Shown here: positions 1-7,801 of the stretch, piece after piece
Numbering within the stretch: position 1 is the stretch's first letter
Layout of the letters: every line of letters begins with the position of its first letter
From: Oceanicaulis sp.
GTDB lineage: Bacteria > Pseudomonadota > Alphaproteobacteria > Caulobacterales > Maricaulaceae
Direction of reading: 5' to 3'
Assembly (NCBI GenBank): GCA_007571185.1
Contig: RKRX01000149.1
Coordinates: 1 to 10,615, forward strand
DNA length: 10,615 bases
Made by a program: the position numbers and the translations under genes
Notes under the pieces: model-generated
The model's input: the letters and a program-made list of their open reading frames with translations, nothing else
Databases searched by the model: none
Told to the model about the DNA's origin: nothing

Positions 1-1009
1 CATGCGCAATGATCCCCATGCCCTGATCGAGGGCTGTCTGATCGCCTCTTTCGCCATGCAGGCCCATACCTGTTACATCTATGTGCGCGGCGAGTACCAG
101 TTTGAACTCGCTCGCATGGAGGCGGCGATCAGGCAGGCCTATGACGCCAAGTTGATCGGCGAGGATAATGTCCATGGTTGGGATTTTGATCTCTGCGTCC
201 ATCATGGCGCCGGCGCATATATCTGTGGCGAAGAAACAGCTCTGCTTGAAAGTCTGGAAGGTAAGAAGGGGCAGCCGCGCCTGAAACCGCCTTTTCCAGC
301 CAATGCCGGTCTTTATGGCTGCCCGACAACTGTGAACAATGTCGAATCCATTGCTGTTACCCCAACCATTTTACGCCGTGGCGCGGATTGGTTTGCGGGT
401 TTTGGTCGTGAAGGCAATGCCGGCACCAAGGTTTTCTCTATCTCCGGTCATGTGAATGCGCCATGCAATGTCGAAGAGGTGATGAGCATTCCGCTAAAAA
501 CTCTCATCGAGACCCACTGTGGCGGCGTGCGCGGCGGTTGGGGCAATCTCAAGGCGGTTATTCCGGGCGGTTCTTCAGTGTCGCTCCTGCCCAAGGATAT
601 CTGCGACGATGTGCTGATGGATTTTGATGATCTGAAAGAGCACAAGTCAGGTCTTGGCACCGCCGCTGTGATCGTGATGGACAAGTCCACCGATCTCATC
701 AAGGCGATCGCTCGCATCAGCTATTTCTATAAGCATGAAAGTTGTGGCCAATGCACTCCGTGCCGGGAAGGCGCCGGTTGGATGTGGCGCGTGCTCGACC
801 GCATGGCGCGGGGTGAGGCGAGAACCTCGGAGATTGATGATCTTCTTGATGTGGCCGGTCAGGTGGAAGGACACACCATCTGTGCGCTCGGGGATGCAGC
901 GGCTTGGCCGGTTCAGGGTCTGATCCGCCATTTCCGCCACGAGATCGAGGATCGTATCAACACGTATCGCGACGGCAAACCGGTGTTTGCGCTTAAGGTT
1001 GCGGGGTAA
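1..1009 (+). CDS. nuoF: NADH-quinone oxidoreductase subunit F (NuoF), 3' part
   Basis: NuoF is the entry point of complex I. It binds NADH, takes its electrons on FMN and hands them to 4Fe-4S cluster N3 at the cytoplasmic tip of the peripheral arm. The visible 335 residues are in frame from base 2. They include the FMN/NADH-fold motif [13 protein letters not shown] (visible residues 69-81) and a [11 protein letters not shown] segment with a following TTVNNVES motif. The cluster ligands are SCGQCTPC (Cys248, 251, 254) and Cys294 in HTICALGD. The first visible residues [11 protein letters not shown] match an internal part of the family, normally about residue 100-115, so the ATG at base 2 is not the real start. 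The 5' end lies left of the window and the usual full length is about 430 residues. The gene ends in TAA, 6 bp before nuoG. The identification is essentially certain; only the missing N-terminus is unknown. Confidence 0.97.
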   Translation, partial: MRNDPHALIEGCLIASFAMQAHTCYIYVRGEYQFELARMEAAIRQAYDAKLIGEDNVHGWDFDLCVHHGAGAYICGEETALLESLEGKKGQPRLKPPFPANAGLYGCPTTVNNVESIAVTPTILRRGADWFAGFGREGNAGTKVFSISGHVNAPCNVEEVMSIPLKTLIETHCGGVRGGWGNLKAVIPGGSSVSLLPKDICDDVLMDFDDLKEHKSGLGTAAVIVMDKSTDLIKAIARISYFYKHESCGQCTPCREGAGWMWRVLDRMARGEARTSEIDDLLDVAGQVEGHTICALGDAAAWPVQGLIRHFRHEIEDRINTYRDGKPVFALKVAG

Positions 1010-1015
1010 GAGAGG

Positions 1016-3127
1016 ATGTCTGATAATCTGCGCACCATCGTCATCGACGGTGAGGAAGCCGCCGTGCCAAACGAATACAACTTGCTTCAGGCTGCTGAGG
1101 CGGTGGGCCGGGAGATCCCGCGTTTCTGTTATCATGAGCGCCTGTCGGTGGCCGGCAATTGCCGTATGTGTCTTGTAGAACTAGTTGGCGCCCCCAAACC
1201 GGTCGCATCTTGCGCTTTTCTGGTGTGCGACATGCGTGAAGGGCCCAATGGCGAACCTCCGCAAATGCGCACTCTCAGCCCGCTGGTCAGGAAAGCTCGG
1301 GAAGGCGTGATGGAATTTCTTCTGATCAACCATCCGCTCGATTGTCCGATCTGTGATCAGGCTGGGGAGTGCGATCTACAGGATCAAAGTCTGGCTTATG
1401 GCCGTCCGGGCACGCGTTTTGAAGAGAATAAACGTGCGGTTGATGACAAGCACATGGGGCCGTTGATCAGTACGACCATGACCCGATGCATCCAGTGTAC
1501 TCGGTGTGTGCGTTTTGCAACCGAGATTGCCGGTGTACCCGAACTAGGCGCTATCGGTCGCGGTGAAAACATGAAAATCACCACCTATCTGGAGCAGTCC
1601 ATGACGTCTGAACTTTCAGGCAATGTCATTGATCTGTGTCCGGTAGGCGCGCTGACTTCCAAGCCTTACGCGTTCAACGCTCGCCCGTGGGAGTTGGTAA
1701 AAACCGAGACTATTGATGTGATGGATGCGCTTGGCGCCAATATTCGTGTGGACAGCCGGGGTGATGCGGTGCTGCGTATCATGCCGCGTTTGCATGATCA
1801 GGTGAACGAAGAGTGGATCTCGGACAAATCTCGGTTCATCTGGGATGGTTTGGGTCGTCAACGTTTGGATCGTCCGTTCGCTAGGAAAGATGGCAAGTTG
1901 GTTCCTGTCACGTGGGATGAGGCTCTGGGCATAGCTGCTGAAAGACTTGCCGGTGATGCGTCTGGACTGGGTGTCGTCGCAGGTGATCTCAATGATGTTG
2001 AAGGCCTGAAATCGGCCAAGGATATGTTTGACTCTTTGGGCGTGACTTCCATTGATGCACGCCAGGACGGCGCCATGATTGGTGGCGGTCCGCGTGAAAG
2101 CTATCTGTTTAACTCCACCGTCAAGGGTATTGATGACGCTGATGTCATCCTGATCGTAGGCTCCAATCCTCGTCTGGAAAGCCCGGTCCTGAATGCGCGT
2201 ATCCGTCAGCGCTGGTTAACCGGCAAGTGCGAGATTGGTGTAATCGGTGAGGCTTCAGATATGACCTACGACTACACCCATGTGGGTGCGGGACCGATTG
2301 AACTTGAAGGTTTTCTGCGCAAAAATTCGAGTTTCATCAAGACTCTCAAAAATGCTGATAAAGCATTGATTATTCTAGGCTCTGGTGCTTTAGCGCGTGA
2401 GGATGGCGCCCAGGTGTTGCGCGCCACAGGCGTGCTGGCTGACGGGATCGGCGCGGTAAAAGAGGGATGGAACGGCTTCAATGTTCTCCACCATGCCGCT
2501 AGCCGCGTAGGTGCGCTGGATTTGGGCTTTGTGCCAGGTGAAGGCGGTCGCGATACGCGCGCCATCCTGGCCGGCGCCGAGGCGGGCGAGATTGAAACCG
2601 TCATGCTGCTGGGTGCGGACGAGATCGACACCTCTAGGCTAGGTTCGGCCTTTGTGATCTATGTGGGGCACCATGGCGATGCTGGCGCCGATCGGGCGGA
2701 TCTGATCCTGCCCTCGGCAGCTTATACTGAAAAGCCGGGTATCTATGTGAATACCGAAGGGCGGGTGCAGATCGCTGAACAGGCGGTTTTCCCCAAAGGT
2801 GAAGCAAAACAGGATTGGGCGATTTTCCGTGCTCTGTCCGCGCGTCTGGGCAGGACTTTGCCCTATGATGATCTCAGTGCCTTGCGGGCGCAGTTGATTG
2901 AGCAAATTGAGATTTTCGGCCGGATAGATCATGCGCCGGGCGCAGCCGGTGCAGCCGAATTCAAACCGGCTGAGCTTGGTGAAGACGGCGATCTGTCCGA
3001 TACACCATTCGAGAACCCGGTCAGGAACTTCTACTTTACTAATTCGGTCGCCCGGGCATCGAAAGTCATGGCCGAATGCTCGGCCGCGGTTACCGCCACG
3101 CGCGACACTCTGAAAGCGGCGGGGTAG
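1016..3127 (+). CDS. nuoG: NADH-quinone oxidoreductase subunit G (NuoG)
   Basis: NuoG (703 residues) is the large Fe-S subunit of the peripheral arm and relays electrons from NuoF towards NuoI. An N-terminal 2Fe-2S ferredoxin domain has Cys38, Cys49, Cys52 and Cys66 ([15 protein letters not shown] motif). Next come the His-Cys3 4Fe-4S site (His106, Cys110, Cys113, Cys119) and a second 4Fe-4S site (Cys158, 161, 164 and 208). From about residue 225 on it has a molybdopterin-oxidoreductase-like fold, which in complex I carries no molybdenum. No cysteine cluster follows Cys208 in the position of cluster N7, so N7 is absent, as in mitochondria and most alphaproteobacteria. A roughly 10-residue insertion around GPNGEPP (76-82), with an extra Cys71, follows the first cluster. 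The ATG start is supported by homology of the N-terminus. Purine-rich AAGAGAGG runs directly into it, and GCGGGG at the end of nuoF (1001-1006) is an alternative ribosome binding site 9 nt upstream. The gene ends 4 bp before nuoH. Confidence 0.97.
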   Translation: MSDNLRTIVIDGEEAAVPNEYNLLQAAEAVGREIPRFCYHERLSVAGNCRMCLVELVGAPKPVASCAFLVCDMREGPNGEPPQMRTLSPLVRKAREGVMEFLLINHPLDCPICDQAGECDLQDQSLAYGRPGTRFEENKRAVDDKHMGPLISTTMTRCIQCTRCVRFATEIAGVPELGAIGRGENMKITTYLEQSMTSELSGNVIDLCPVGALTSKPYAFNARPWELVKTETIDVMDALGANIRVDSRGDAVLRIMPRLHDQVNEEWISDKSRFIWDGLGRQRLDRPFARKDGKLVPVTWDEALGIAAERLAGDASGLGVVAGDLNDVEGLKSAKDMFDSLGVTSIDARQDGAMIGGGPRESYLFNSTVKGIDDADVILIVGSNPRLESPVLNARIRQRWLTGKCEIGVIGEASDMTYDYTHVGAGPIELEGFLRKNSSFIKTLKNADKALIILGSGALAREDGAQVLRATGVLADGIGAVKEGWNGFNVLHHAASRVGALDLGFVPGEGGRDTRAILAGAEAGEIETVMLLGADEIDTSRLGSAFVIYVGHHGDAGADRADLILPSAAYTEKPGIYVNTEGRVQIAEQAVFPKGEAKQDWAIFRALSARLGRTLPYDDLSALRAQLIEQIEIFGRIDHAPGAAGAAEFKPAELGEDGDLSDTPFENPVRNFYFTNSVARASKVMAECSAAVTATRDTLKAAG

Positions 3128-3131
3128 ATCC

Positions 3132-4184
3132 ATGTACGATTTTGTCACCCAATGGGGCCCGCTCTGGGGCCTGCTGGCGTCGGTGGGGCAAATCCTGAGC
3201 TTTATGATTGCCTTGCTTGTGTCGCTGGCTTTTCTTCTGCTGATGGATCGCAAGGTCTGGGCGGCGGTGCAGATACGCAAAGGCCCCAACACTGTGGGAG
3301 CGTTCGGTCTTCTACAATCCTTCGCTGACTTCATCAAGTTTATGCTGAAGGAAATCATCGTACCGGCGGGCGCGGACCGTCCGCTCTTCCTACTGGCGCC
3401 GCTTCTGACACTGATTTTCGCGTTCATCACCTGGGCGGTGATCCCAGTGTCGCCCGGTTGGGTGATCTCTGACATCAATGTGGGTATACTGTACATCTTC
3501 GCGATCAGCTCGCTGGGTGTGTACGGCATTATTATCGGCGGTTGGGCGTCCAACTCGAAATACCCGTTCCTAGGCGCGCTCCGTTCAGCGGCGCAGATGG
3601 TTTCCTATGAGGTGTCTATCGGTCTTGTACTGGTGACCATTCTATTAATGGTGGGCTCCATGAACTTGTCCGAGGTGGTCAATGCCCAGGCGGGCGGCTT
3701 CTGGAACTGGCATATTCTATCTTTTGACATGCTGCCTGTACCGGTCTTTCTCCTGACCTTCCCGATGTTCGCGATCTTCTTTGTCTCGGCGTTGGCGGAA
3801 ACCAATCGTCCGCCGTTTGATCTGCCTGAAGCGGAATCTGAACTGGTGGCGGGTTATCAGGTGGAATACTCTTCCACCCCGTATCTGCTGTTCATGATCG
3901 GTGAATATCTGAACATCGTGCTGATGTGCGCGCTGGTGACAGTGCTGTTCTTCGGTGGTTGGAACGCTCCGTTTGATTTTGCACCGTTCATCTGGGCGCC
4001 GCCGTTGTTCTGGTTCTCGCTCAAGACGATTTTCTTCTTTTTCATGTTCGCCATGGTCAAAGCACTGACGCCCCGGTACCGCTATGATCAGCTAATGCGC
4101 TTGGGTTGGAAGATTTTCCTGCCTACTTCCCTTGCAGCGGCGGCTATCATGGGTGGCGTCATGGTCCATGCGAACGCGGGTTAG
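3132..4184 (+). CDS. nuoH: NADH-quinone oxidoreductase subunit H (NuoH)
   Basis: NuoH (350 residues; ND1 in mitochondria) is the inner-membrane subunit that forms the quinone-binding tunnel with NuoB and NuoD and starts the proton-transfer chain. The protein is strongly hydrophobic, consistent with eight or nine membrane helices. Family motifs visible are [15 protein letters not shown] (from Asp39, where many families have Glu) and [17 protein letters not shown]. Also present are [20 protein letters not shown] and the acidic quinone-site loop [17 protein letters not shown] (from Glu223, with Glu233, 235 and 237). It is slightly longer than E. coli NuoH (325). The ATG lies 4 bp after the nuoG stop, and GCGGGG inside the end of nuoG (3119-3124) is the only plausible ribosome binding site, 7 nt upstream, so translation is probably coupled. 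Very secure assignment. Confidence 0.97.
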   Translation: MYDFVTQWGPLWGLLASVGQILSFMIALLVSLAFLLLMDRKVWAAVQIRKGPNTVGAFGLLQSFADFIKFMLKEIIVPAGADRPLFLLAPLLTLIFAFITWAVIPVSPGWVISDINVGILYIFAISSLGVYGIIIGGWASNSKYPFLGALRSAAQMVSYEVSIGLVLVTILLMVGSMNLSEVVNAQAGGFWNWHILSFDMLPVPVFLLTFPMFAIFFVSALAETNRPPFDLPEAESELVAGYQVEYSSTPYLLFMIGEYLNIVLMCALVTVLFFGGWNAPFDFAPFIWAPPLFWFSLKTIFFFFMFAMVKALTPRYRYDQLMRLGWKIFLPTSLAAAAIMGGVMVHANAG

Positions 4185-4205
4185 ATAAGGATTTAGGAAC
4201 GATAT

Positions 4206-4694
4206 ATGAGCCGGATTACACAAACTCTGCGCGGCGCTGCCCTTATGGACTTCTGGGGCGCCTTCGCACTCGGTATGCGGTACTTCTTCCGTAAAAAACC
4301 GACCATTAACTATCCTTTTGAAAAAGGGCGTTTGAGTCCGCGTTTCCGCGGTCAACACGCCTTGCGCCGCTATGCCAACGGTGAAGAACGCTGCATCGCT
4401 TGCAAGTTATGTGAAGCGATTTGTCCTGCTCAGGCCATCACTATTGAGGCCGAACCGCGTGAAGACGGCTCCCGCCGCACTACGCGTTATGACATTGACA
4501 TGACCAAGTGTATCTATTGCGGGTATTGTCAGGAGGCTTGCCCGGTGGATGCGATCGTTGAGGGGCCGAATTTCGAGTTCGCCACCGAGACCCGCGAGGA
4601 GCTTTTCTACGACAAGGATCGACTCCTCGATAACGGTGATCGCTGGGAACGTGAAATTGCACGGAATCTCGAACTCGACGCGCGCTATCGCTAA
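4206..4694 (+). CDS. nuoI: NADH-quinone oxidoreductase subunit I (NuoI)
   Basis: NuoI (162 residues) is the 8Fe ferredoxin-like subunit that carries clusters N6a and N6b and passes electrons to the terminal cluster N2 in NuoB beside the quinone site. Two classic CxxCxxCxxxCP motifs are seen: [12 protein letters not shown] with Cys63, 66, 69 and 73, and [12 protein letters not shown] with Cys102, 105, 108 and 112. The N-terminal part (about residues 1-30) is the amphipathic stretch that lies on the membrane next to NuoH. Length matches the usual 160-165 residues of alphaproteobacteria and mitochondria. AGGAA at 4195-4199 gives a good ribosome binding site 6 nt before the ATG. It follows nuoH after 21 bp. 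Its last codons and stop sit inside a possible GC hairpin (4679-4711), and two GANTC sites lie in its final 75 bp. Confidence 0.97.
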   Translation: MSRITQTLRGAALMDFWGAFALGMRYFFRKKPTINYPFEKGRLSPRFRGQHALRRYANGEERCIACKLCEAICPAQAITIEAEPREDGSRRTTRYDIDMTKCIYCGYCQEACPVDAIVEGPNFEFATETREELFYDKDRLLDNGDRWEREIARNLELDARYR

Positions 4695-4734
4695 GGCTAT
4701 TACGGCGCGCGACTCTGTTCTGGAACCGGGACTC
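4621..4734. promoter_or_regulatory. Cluster of four GANTC (CcrM-type) sites
   Basis: GANTC, the site of the cell-cycle methylase CcrM in many alphaproteobacteria, occurs at 4621-4625 (GACTC), 4664-4668 (GAATC), 4711-4715 (GACTC) and 4730-4734 (GACTC). By eye I find eight others in the whole window: 344, 2030, 2341, 3834, 4334, 6792, 8140 and 9827. The cluster covers the end of nuoI and the intergenic gap. A regulatory role (CcrM/GcrA) is inference; the motif positions are directly visible. Confidence 0.4.
4679..4711 (+). other. GC stem-loop spanning the nuoI stop codon
   Basis: CGCGCGC (4679-4685) can pair with GCGCGCG (4705-4711) to form a 7-bp all-GC stem around a 19-nt loop that contains the TAA stop of nuoI. 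The loop is long and alternating GC sequence can arise by chance in GC-rich DNA, so the structure is only a candidate. Confidence 0.3.
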
Positions 4735-4745
4735 CTCCGGCTCCA
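4721..4745 (+). other. Imperfect stem-loop in nuoI-nuoJ gap
   Basis: TGGAACCGG (4721-4729) and CCGGCTCCA (4737-4745) form a 9-bp stem with one internal A-C mismatch and a 7-nt loop (4730-4736). The loop contains one of the GACTC sites. There is no U-tract downstream, so this is more like an mRNA-processing, stabilising or attenuating structure than a terminator. Confidence 0.4.
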
Positions 4746-4761
4746 TCTGATCTCGGTTCTG

Positions 4762-4775
4762 CGAGTATACACTCG
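4762..4775 (+). other. Small perfect stem-loop upstream of nuoJ
   Basis: CGAGT (4762-4766) and ACTCG (4771-4775) form a perfect 5-bp stem closed by the 4-nt loop ATAC. An outer G-T wobble pair could extend it by one. It ends 9 nt before the purine-rich nuoJ ribosome binding site, so it could influence ribosome access, but a 5-bp stem is weak. Confidence 0.3.
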
Positions 4776-4784
4776 TTACCCGCA

Positions 4785-4790
4785 AGGGGG
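4785..4790 (+). promoter_or_regulatory. Ribosome binding site that fixes the nuoJ GTG start
   Basis: AGGGGG lies 5 nt before the GTG at 4796. Reading upstream in the nuoJ frame, no ATG, GTG or TTG occurs before an in-frame TGA at 4748-4750. The next Met codons are at residues 19-20, inside the first membrane helix. GTG 4796 is therefore the best start. Confidence 0.8.
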
Positions 4791-4795
4791 CAACA

Positions 4796-5404
4796 GTGCT
4801 GTCAGCGGTGACTTTTTATCTTCTCTCGGCGACTGCGGTGTTCTCCGCTATGATGGTGGTGCTTGCCAAAAACCCGGTTCGTGCGGTTCTGTTCCTGATC
4901 CTCGTCTTTTTCTCGGCTGCCGGTCTTTTCATTCTCCTCGGGGCCGAGTTCCTGGCGATGATCCTGATCATTGTCTATGTGGGCGCGGTCGCGGTGCTCT
5001 TCCTGTTCGTGGTAATGATGCTTGACATTGATTTCGCCCAACTGAAGGAAGGCTTTATTGATAACGCTCCGCTAGGGGGGCTGGTGGCGCTGGCGCTGGC
5101 GGGCATTCTGGCAACGACCGGTCTAGGCTGGGTCAGTGCGGACAACGCCTCGTCGGCGCTGCAGGCGCCGACACCCGGGGACATGACCAACGTGGCCGCA
5201 CTCGGGGCAGTACTCTACGATCGCTATGTGTTCTTTTTCCAGATTGCCGGTCTTGTACTGCTGGTGGCTATGATCGGAACGATTGTCCTAACCCTGCGTC
5301 ATCGCGATGGCGCTAGACGTCAGGACATGCACGCTCAAGTTACGCGCAAGCGCACGGACTGCGTGGAGATCGTCGACATCAAGAGCGGTGAGGGGATTGG
5401 CTGA
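4796..5404 (+). CDS. nuoJ: NADH-quinone oxidoreductase subunit J (NuoJ)
   Basis: NuoJ (202 residues; ND6 in mitochondria) is a membrane subunit at the hinge between the quinone module and the pumping modules. Its third helix changes shape during coupling. Visible features are an N-terminal helix (about 5-24), a second helix around 29-49, and the conserved [20 protein letters not shown] region. Glu51, Tyr61 and Gly63 sit in or next to helix 3 (about 52-76), which ends in FLFVVMMLD. Two further helices follow at about 92-110 and 145-167, then a charged cytoplasmic tail rich in Arg and Lys. It starts with GTG behind a strong AGGGGG site and follows the only long gap in the operon. Its TGA stop shares one base with the nuoK ATG. 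Secure assignment. Confidence 0.96.
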   Translation: MLSAVTFYLLSATAVFSAMMVVLAKNPVRAVLFLILVFFSAAGLFILLGAEFLAMILIIVYVGAVAVLFLFVVMMLDIDFAQLKEGFIDNAPLGGLVALALAGILATTGLGWVSADNASSALQAPTPGDMTNVAALGAVLYDRYVFFFQIAGLVLLVAMIGTIVLTLRHRDGARRQDMHAQVTRKRTDCVEIVDIKSGEGIG

Positions 5405-5715
5405 TGCTTGAAATCGGTTTAGGGCATTATCTCGCGCTCGCGGCGATACTGTTCACTATTGGCGTATTCGGCATTTTTGTGAACCGAAAGAACGTGATCA
5501 TTCTCCTGATGTCGGTCGAGCTCATTTTGCTCTCGGTGAACATTAACCTGGTAGCCTTTTCAGCCTATCTCGGCGACCTGGCCGGGCAAGTGTTCGCCAT
5601 GTTCGTTCTCACCGTTGCCGCCGCCGAGGCGGCTGTCGGCCTTGCTATCCTCGTCGTCTTCTTTCGCAACCGTGGCGACATCATGGTTGAAGGCATAAAC
5701 CTGATGAAGGGTTAG
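5404..5715 (+). CDS. nuoK: NADH-quinone oxidoreductase subunit K (NuoK)
   Basis: NuoK (103 residues; ND4L in mitochondria) is a three-helix membrane subunit carrying a proton-transfer step between NuoH/NuoJ and the antiporter-like subunits. The two essential membrane glutamates are present: Glu39 in [13 protein letters not shown] and Glu75 in [13 protein letters not shown], matching Glu36 and Glu72 of E. coli NuoK at the same 36-residue spacing. Length is normal for the family (about 100). The start overlaps the nuoJ stop in a TGATG arrangement, and GAGGGG at 5390-5395 lies 8 nt upstream, so it is both coupled and independently supplied with a ribosome binding site. Secure assignment. Confidence 0.97.
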   Translation: MLEIGLGHYLALAAILFTIGVFGIFVNRKNVIILLMSVELILLSVNINLVAFSAYLGDLAGQVFAMFVLTVAAAEAAVGLAILVVFFRNRGDIMVEGINLMKG

Positions 5716-5724
5716 CGTAAGATT

Positions 5725-7794
5725 ATGGCTTATATAGTTGTCTTCGCTCCGCTTTTGGCTGCGATGATTGCAGGTTTGCTGCAAAAACAGATCAGCGACC
5801 GTACAGCGCAAATTATCACCACAGGCGCTACCATCACTTCGACGCTTTGTTCGATTGCATTGTTTTTTGACGTGATTGTGGGCGGCAATGCCCGCACTTA
5901 CGAACTGGTCGAGTGGATGGCTGTGGGTGGTTTCGAGATTGCCTGGGCGATCCGGCTGGATACGCTGTCTGCGATTATGCTGGTGGTAATCACCTCAGTG
6001 TCCTCGCTGGTTCATGTATATTCATGGGGCTATATGTCTCATGATCCGCACCGGGCGCGTTTCTTCGCCTATCTATCACTGTTCACTTTCACCATGCTAT
6101 CGCTGGTGACCGCCGATAACTTTGTCCAAATGTTCTTTGGCTGGGAAGGTGTAGGGCTGGCATCCTATTTGTTGATCGGCTTCTGGTACGACAAGGAAAG
6201 CGCCAACGCTGCCGCCATCAAGGCTTTCGTCACCAACCGCGTGGGTGATTTTGGCTTGGTGCTTGGCATCATGGCAATCTACGTTGTCTTTGGCACGCTT
6301 CAATTTGATGAAGTTTTTATGCTGATCCCGCAGCACGCTGAAACCACGCTGAATATCTTCGGCATGGAATTTCTAGCACTTGAGTTGATTGCTTTTCTGT
6401 TATTTGTCGGTGCAATGGGCAAATCGGCGCAGTTCTTCCTACATGTCTGGTTGCCGGACGCAATGGAAGGTCCAACGCCGGTCTCCGCCTTGATCCATGC
6501 CGCCACTATGGTGACCGCAGGCGTATTCCTGGTTTGTCGTGCGCATGGTATTTTCGAACTGGCGCCAAACGCTTCGGCTTTTATCACGATGATCGGTGCG
6601 GTGACTGCGATCTATGCTGCGACTGTGGGCCTGGCGCAGAACGATATCAAACGCGTGATTGCGTATTCCACCTGTTCACAGCTGGGGTATATGTTTTTCG
6701 CTGCCGGCTTGGGGCTGTATTCGGCTGCCATGTTTCACCTGTTCACGCACGCCTTTTTTAAGGCGCTCCTGTTTCTGGGCGCCGGGTCCGTGATTCATAG
6801 TCTGCATGGTGAGCAGGACATGCGGAACATGGGTGGTATCTACAGGGTGTTGCCAGTAACCTGGATCATGATGATCATTGGCGCCCTGTCGCTGACGGGT
6901 GTGGGTATTCCGCTCATGGGCATCGGCTTTGCTGGGTTCTACTCCAAGGATATGATCATCGAAGAGGCTTTCATGATGGGGCGGGATGGCCTGCCTTTCG
7001 GCATGTTCGCCTTCTGGATTGGCATGATCGCTGCGGGCTTGACCAGCTTTTATTCCTGGCGCCTGATTTTCATGACTTTTCACGGCGTGCATCGTGGCGC
7101 GCCTGAAGTGCTTAGCCACATTCACAAGAATGGTCCGGTTATGCTGATCCCGTTGACGGTCCTGGCCGTAGGTGCAGTGTTCGCCGGCGCAGCGTTCAAG
7201 TCTGATTTTGTGGGTAAGAAAGCACTGGTATTCTGGGGTGAAAGCCTGCCTGCCGGTCCCTACGCCGAAGGTTATTACGGCCATAATGTCGATTATGGCG
7301 ATAGCCGGACTGACGATCACGGTCAGGGTGCTCATGCCGACACTCCTGTAACAGATGATCACGGTGATACCTATGAAAGCGAGCGCCATGGTCACCATCA
7401 TCCGCCGATCTGGGTTCTGTTTTCACCCTTTGTGGCGACGTTGCTGGGTTTTGTGTGTTCATGGTTCTTCTACGTGGCCAATCCTGCCCTGCCAGGCCGG
7501 ATTGCCGCTGCCAACGGACCGCTACACCGTTTTCTGAGCAACAAGTGGTATTTTGATGAACTCTATGATGCGATCTTCGTCCGTCCCACGCGGTGGCTGG
7601 GAGATTTGTTCTGGAAGTTCGGCGACCAGAAGATCATTGACGGTTTGGGGCCGAACGGGGTGGCGGCCACAGTGCTTGCATCCGCTCGCCGTATCGCCAG
7701 GTTACAAAACGGCTATCTCTATCACTATGCATTCGTAATGCTTATCGGGGTCTTTGGACTGATCCTGTGGCTGATCTCTGGTGCCGGAGTGTAA
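5725..7794 (+). CDS. nuoL: NADH-quinone oxidoreductase subunit L (NuoL)
   Basis: NuoL (689 residues; ND5 in mitochondria) is the distal antiporter-like proton pump, with a long lateral helix that braces the membrane arm. The key charged residues align with E. coli NuoL: Glu141 ([12 protein letters not shown]), Asp175, Lys233 ([19 protein letters not shown]), His258, Lys309 ([18 protein letters not shown]), Lys346 ([14 protein letters not shown]) and Lys408 (GFYSKD). After the main helices comes a loop at 513-561 with eight His and eight Asp. A further membrane helix, the lateral helix (about 605-660) and a final anchor helix (about 668-687) follow. It is longer than E. coli NuoL (613) but within the range I recall for alphaproteobacteria. 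The ATG is 9 bp after nuoK. The nearest Shine-Dalgarno-like sequences (AAGGG at 5707-5711, AAGA at 5719-5722) are poorly placed, suggesting translational coupling to nuoK. Confidence 0.97.
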   Translation: MAYIVVFAPLLAAMIAGLLQKQISDRTAQIITTGATITSTLCSIALFFDVIVGGNARTYELVEWMAVGGFEIAWAIRLDTLSAIMLVVITSVSSLVHVYSWGYMSHDPHRARFFAYLSLFTFTMLSLVTADNFVQMFFGWEGVGLASYLLIGFWYDKESANAAAIKAFVTNRVGDFGLVLGIMAIYVVFGTLQFDEVFMLIPQHAETTLNIFGMEFLALELIAFLLFVGAMGKSAQFFLHVWLPDAMEGPTPVSALIHAATMVTAGVFLVCRAHGIFELAPNASAFITMIGAVTAIYAATVGLAQNDIKRVIAYSTCSQLGYMFFAAGLGLYSAAMFHLFTHAFFKALLFLGAGSVIHSLHGEQDMRNMGGIYRVLPVTWIMMIIGALSLTGVGIPLMGIGFAGFYSKDMIIEEAFMMGRDGLPFGMFAFWIGMIAAGLTSFYSWRLIFMTFHGVHRGAPEVLSHIHKNGPVMLIPLTVLAVGAVFAGAAFKSDFVGKKALVFWGESLPAGPYAEGYYGHNVDYGDSRTDDHGQGAHADTPVTDDHGDTYESERHGHHHPPIWVLFSPFVATLLGFVCSWFFYVANPALPGRIAAANGPLHRFLSNKWYFDELYDAIFVRPTRWLGDLFWKFGDQKIIDGLGPNGVAATVLASARRIARLQNGYLYHYAFVMLIGVFGLILWLISGAGV

Positions 7795-7797
7795 GGG
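7793..7797 (+). promoter_or_regulatory. Ribosome binding site supporting the nuoM ATG start
   Basis: AAGGG overlaps the nuoL TAA stop and precedes the ATG at 7802 by 4 nt. The competing upstream GTG at 7781 has no comparable purine-rich sequence at the right distance, so this site favours the shorter protein. Confidence 0.65.
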
Positions 7798-7801
7798 TTT
7801 C

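Larger units (their letters stand above)
4695..4795. other. nuoI-nuoJ intergenic region, possible internal regulatory element
   Basis: At 101 bp this is by far the largest gap in the window; the other junctions are 4-21 bp or overlap by 1 bp. It contains no open reading frame that looks like a protein. It holds two GACTC (GANTC) sites at 4711-4715 and 4730-4734, a mismatched 9-bp stem-loop at 4721-4745, a small perfect stem-loop at 4762-4775, and then the nuoJ ribosome binding site. No run of T follows the hairpins, so an intrinsic terminator is not supported. TATACA at 4766-4771 resembles a -10 box, but I see no convincing -35 at the right distance, so a promoter is only a possibility. Confidence 0.45.

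Noticed and set aside
2..4. ATG at the left edge as a true nuoF start
   Set aside because: The residues that follow match an internal part of NuoF, and the preceding part of the family (about 100 residues) is simply outside the window.
2639..3553. Long open frame of 304 codons on the minus strand across the nuoG-nuoH junction
   Set aside because: It lies wholly opposite two clearly coding genes, has no recognisable domain or plausible ribosome binding site, and looks like a byproduct of codon bias in the real genes.
4721..4760. Intrinsic transcription terminator between nuoI and nuoJ
   Set aside because: The hairpin is not followed by a T-rich tract, and the downstream genes are essential parts of the same complex.
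4766..4771. TATACA as a -10 promoter box
   Set aside because: It matches only the TATA part well and there is no recognisable -35 hexamer 16-18 bp upstream. It also forms part of the small stem-loop. Kept only as a possibility in the gap entry.
4549..5025. Forward open frame covering the end of nuoI, the gap and the start of nuoJ
   Set aside because: Most of it is out of frame over conserved nuoI and nuoJ codons. The part in the gap shows no protein family features.
6676..7401. Open frame of 241 codons on the minus strand inside nuoL
   Set aside because: The nuoL reading frame is strongly conserved throughout. The antisense product is a low-complexity His/Arg/Gln-rich translation typical of shadows.
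7781..7801. Upstream GTG start for nuoM inside nuoL
   Set aside because: It adds seven residues (starting MPECKGF) that do not fit the NuoM N-terminus. The ATG at 7802 has a suitable AAGGG site 4 nt upstream.
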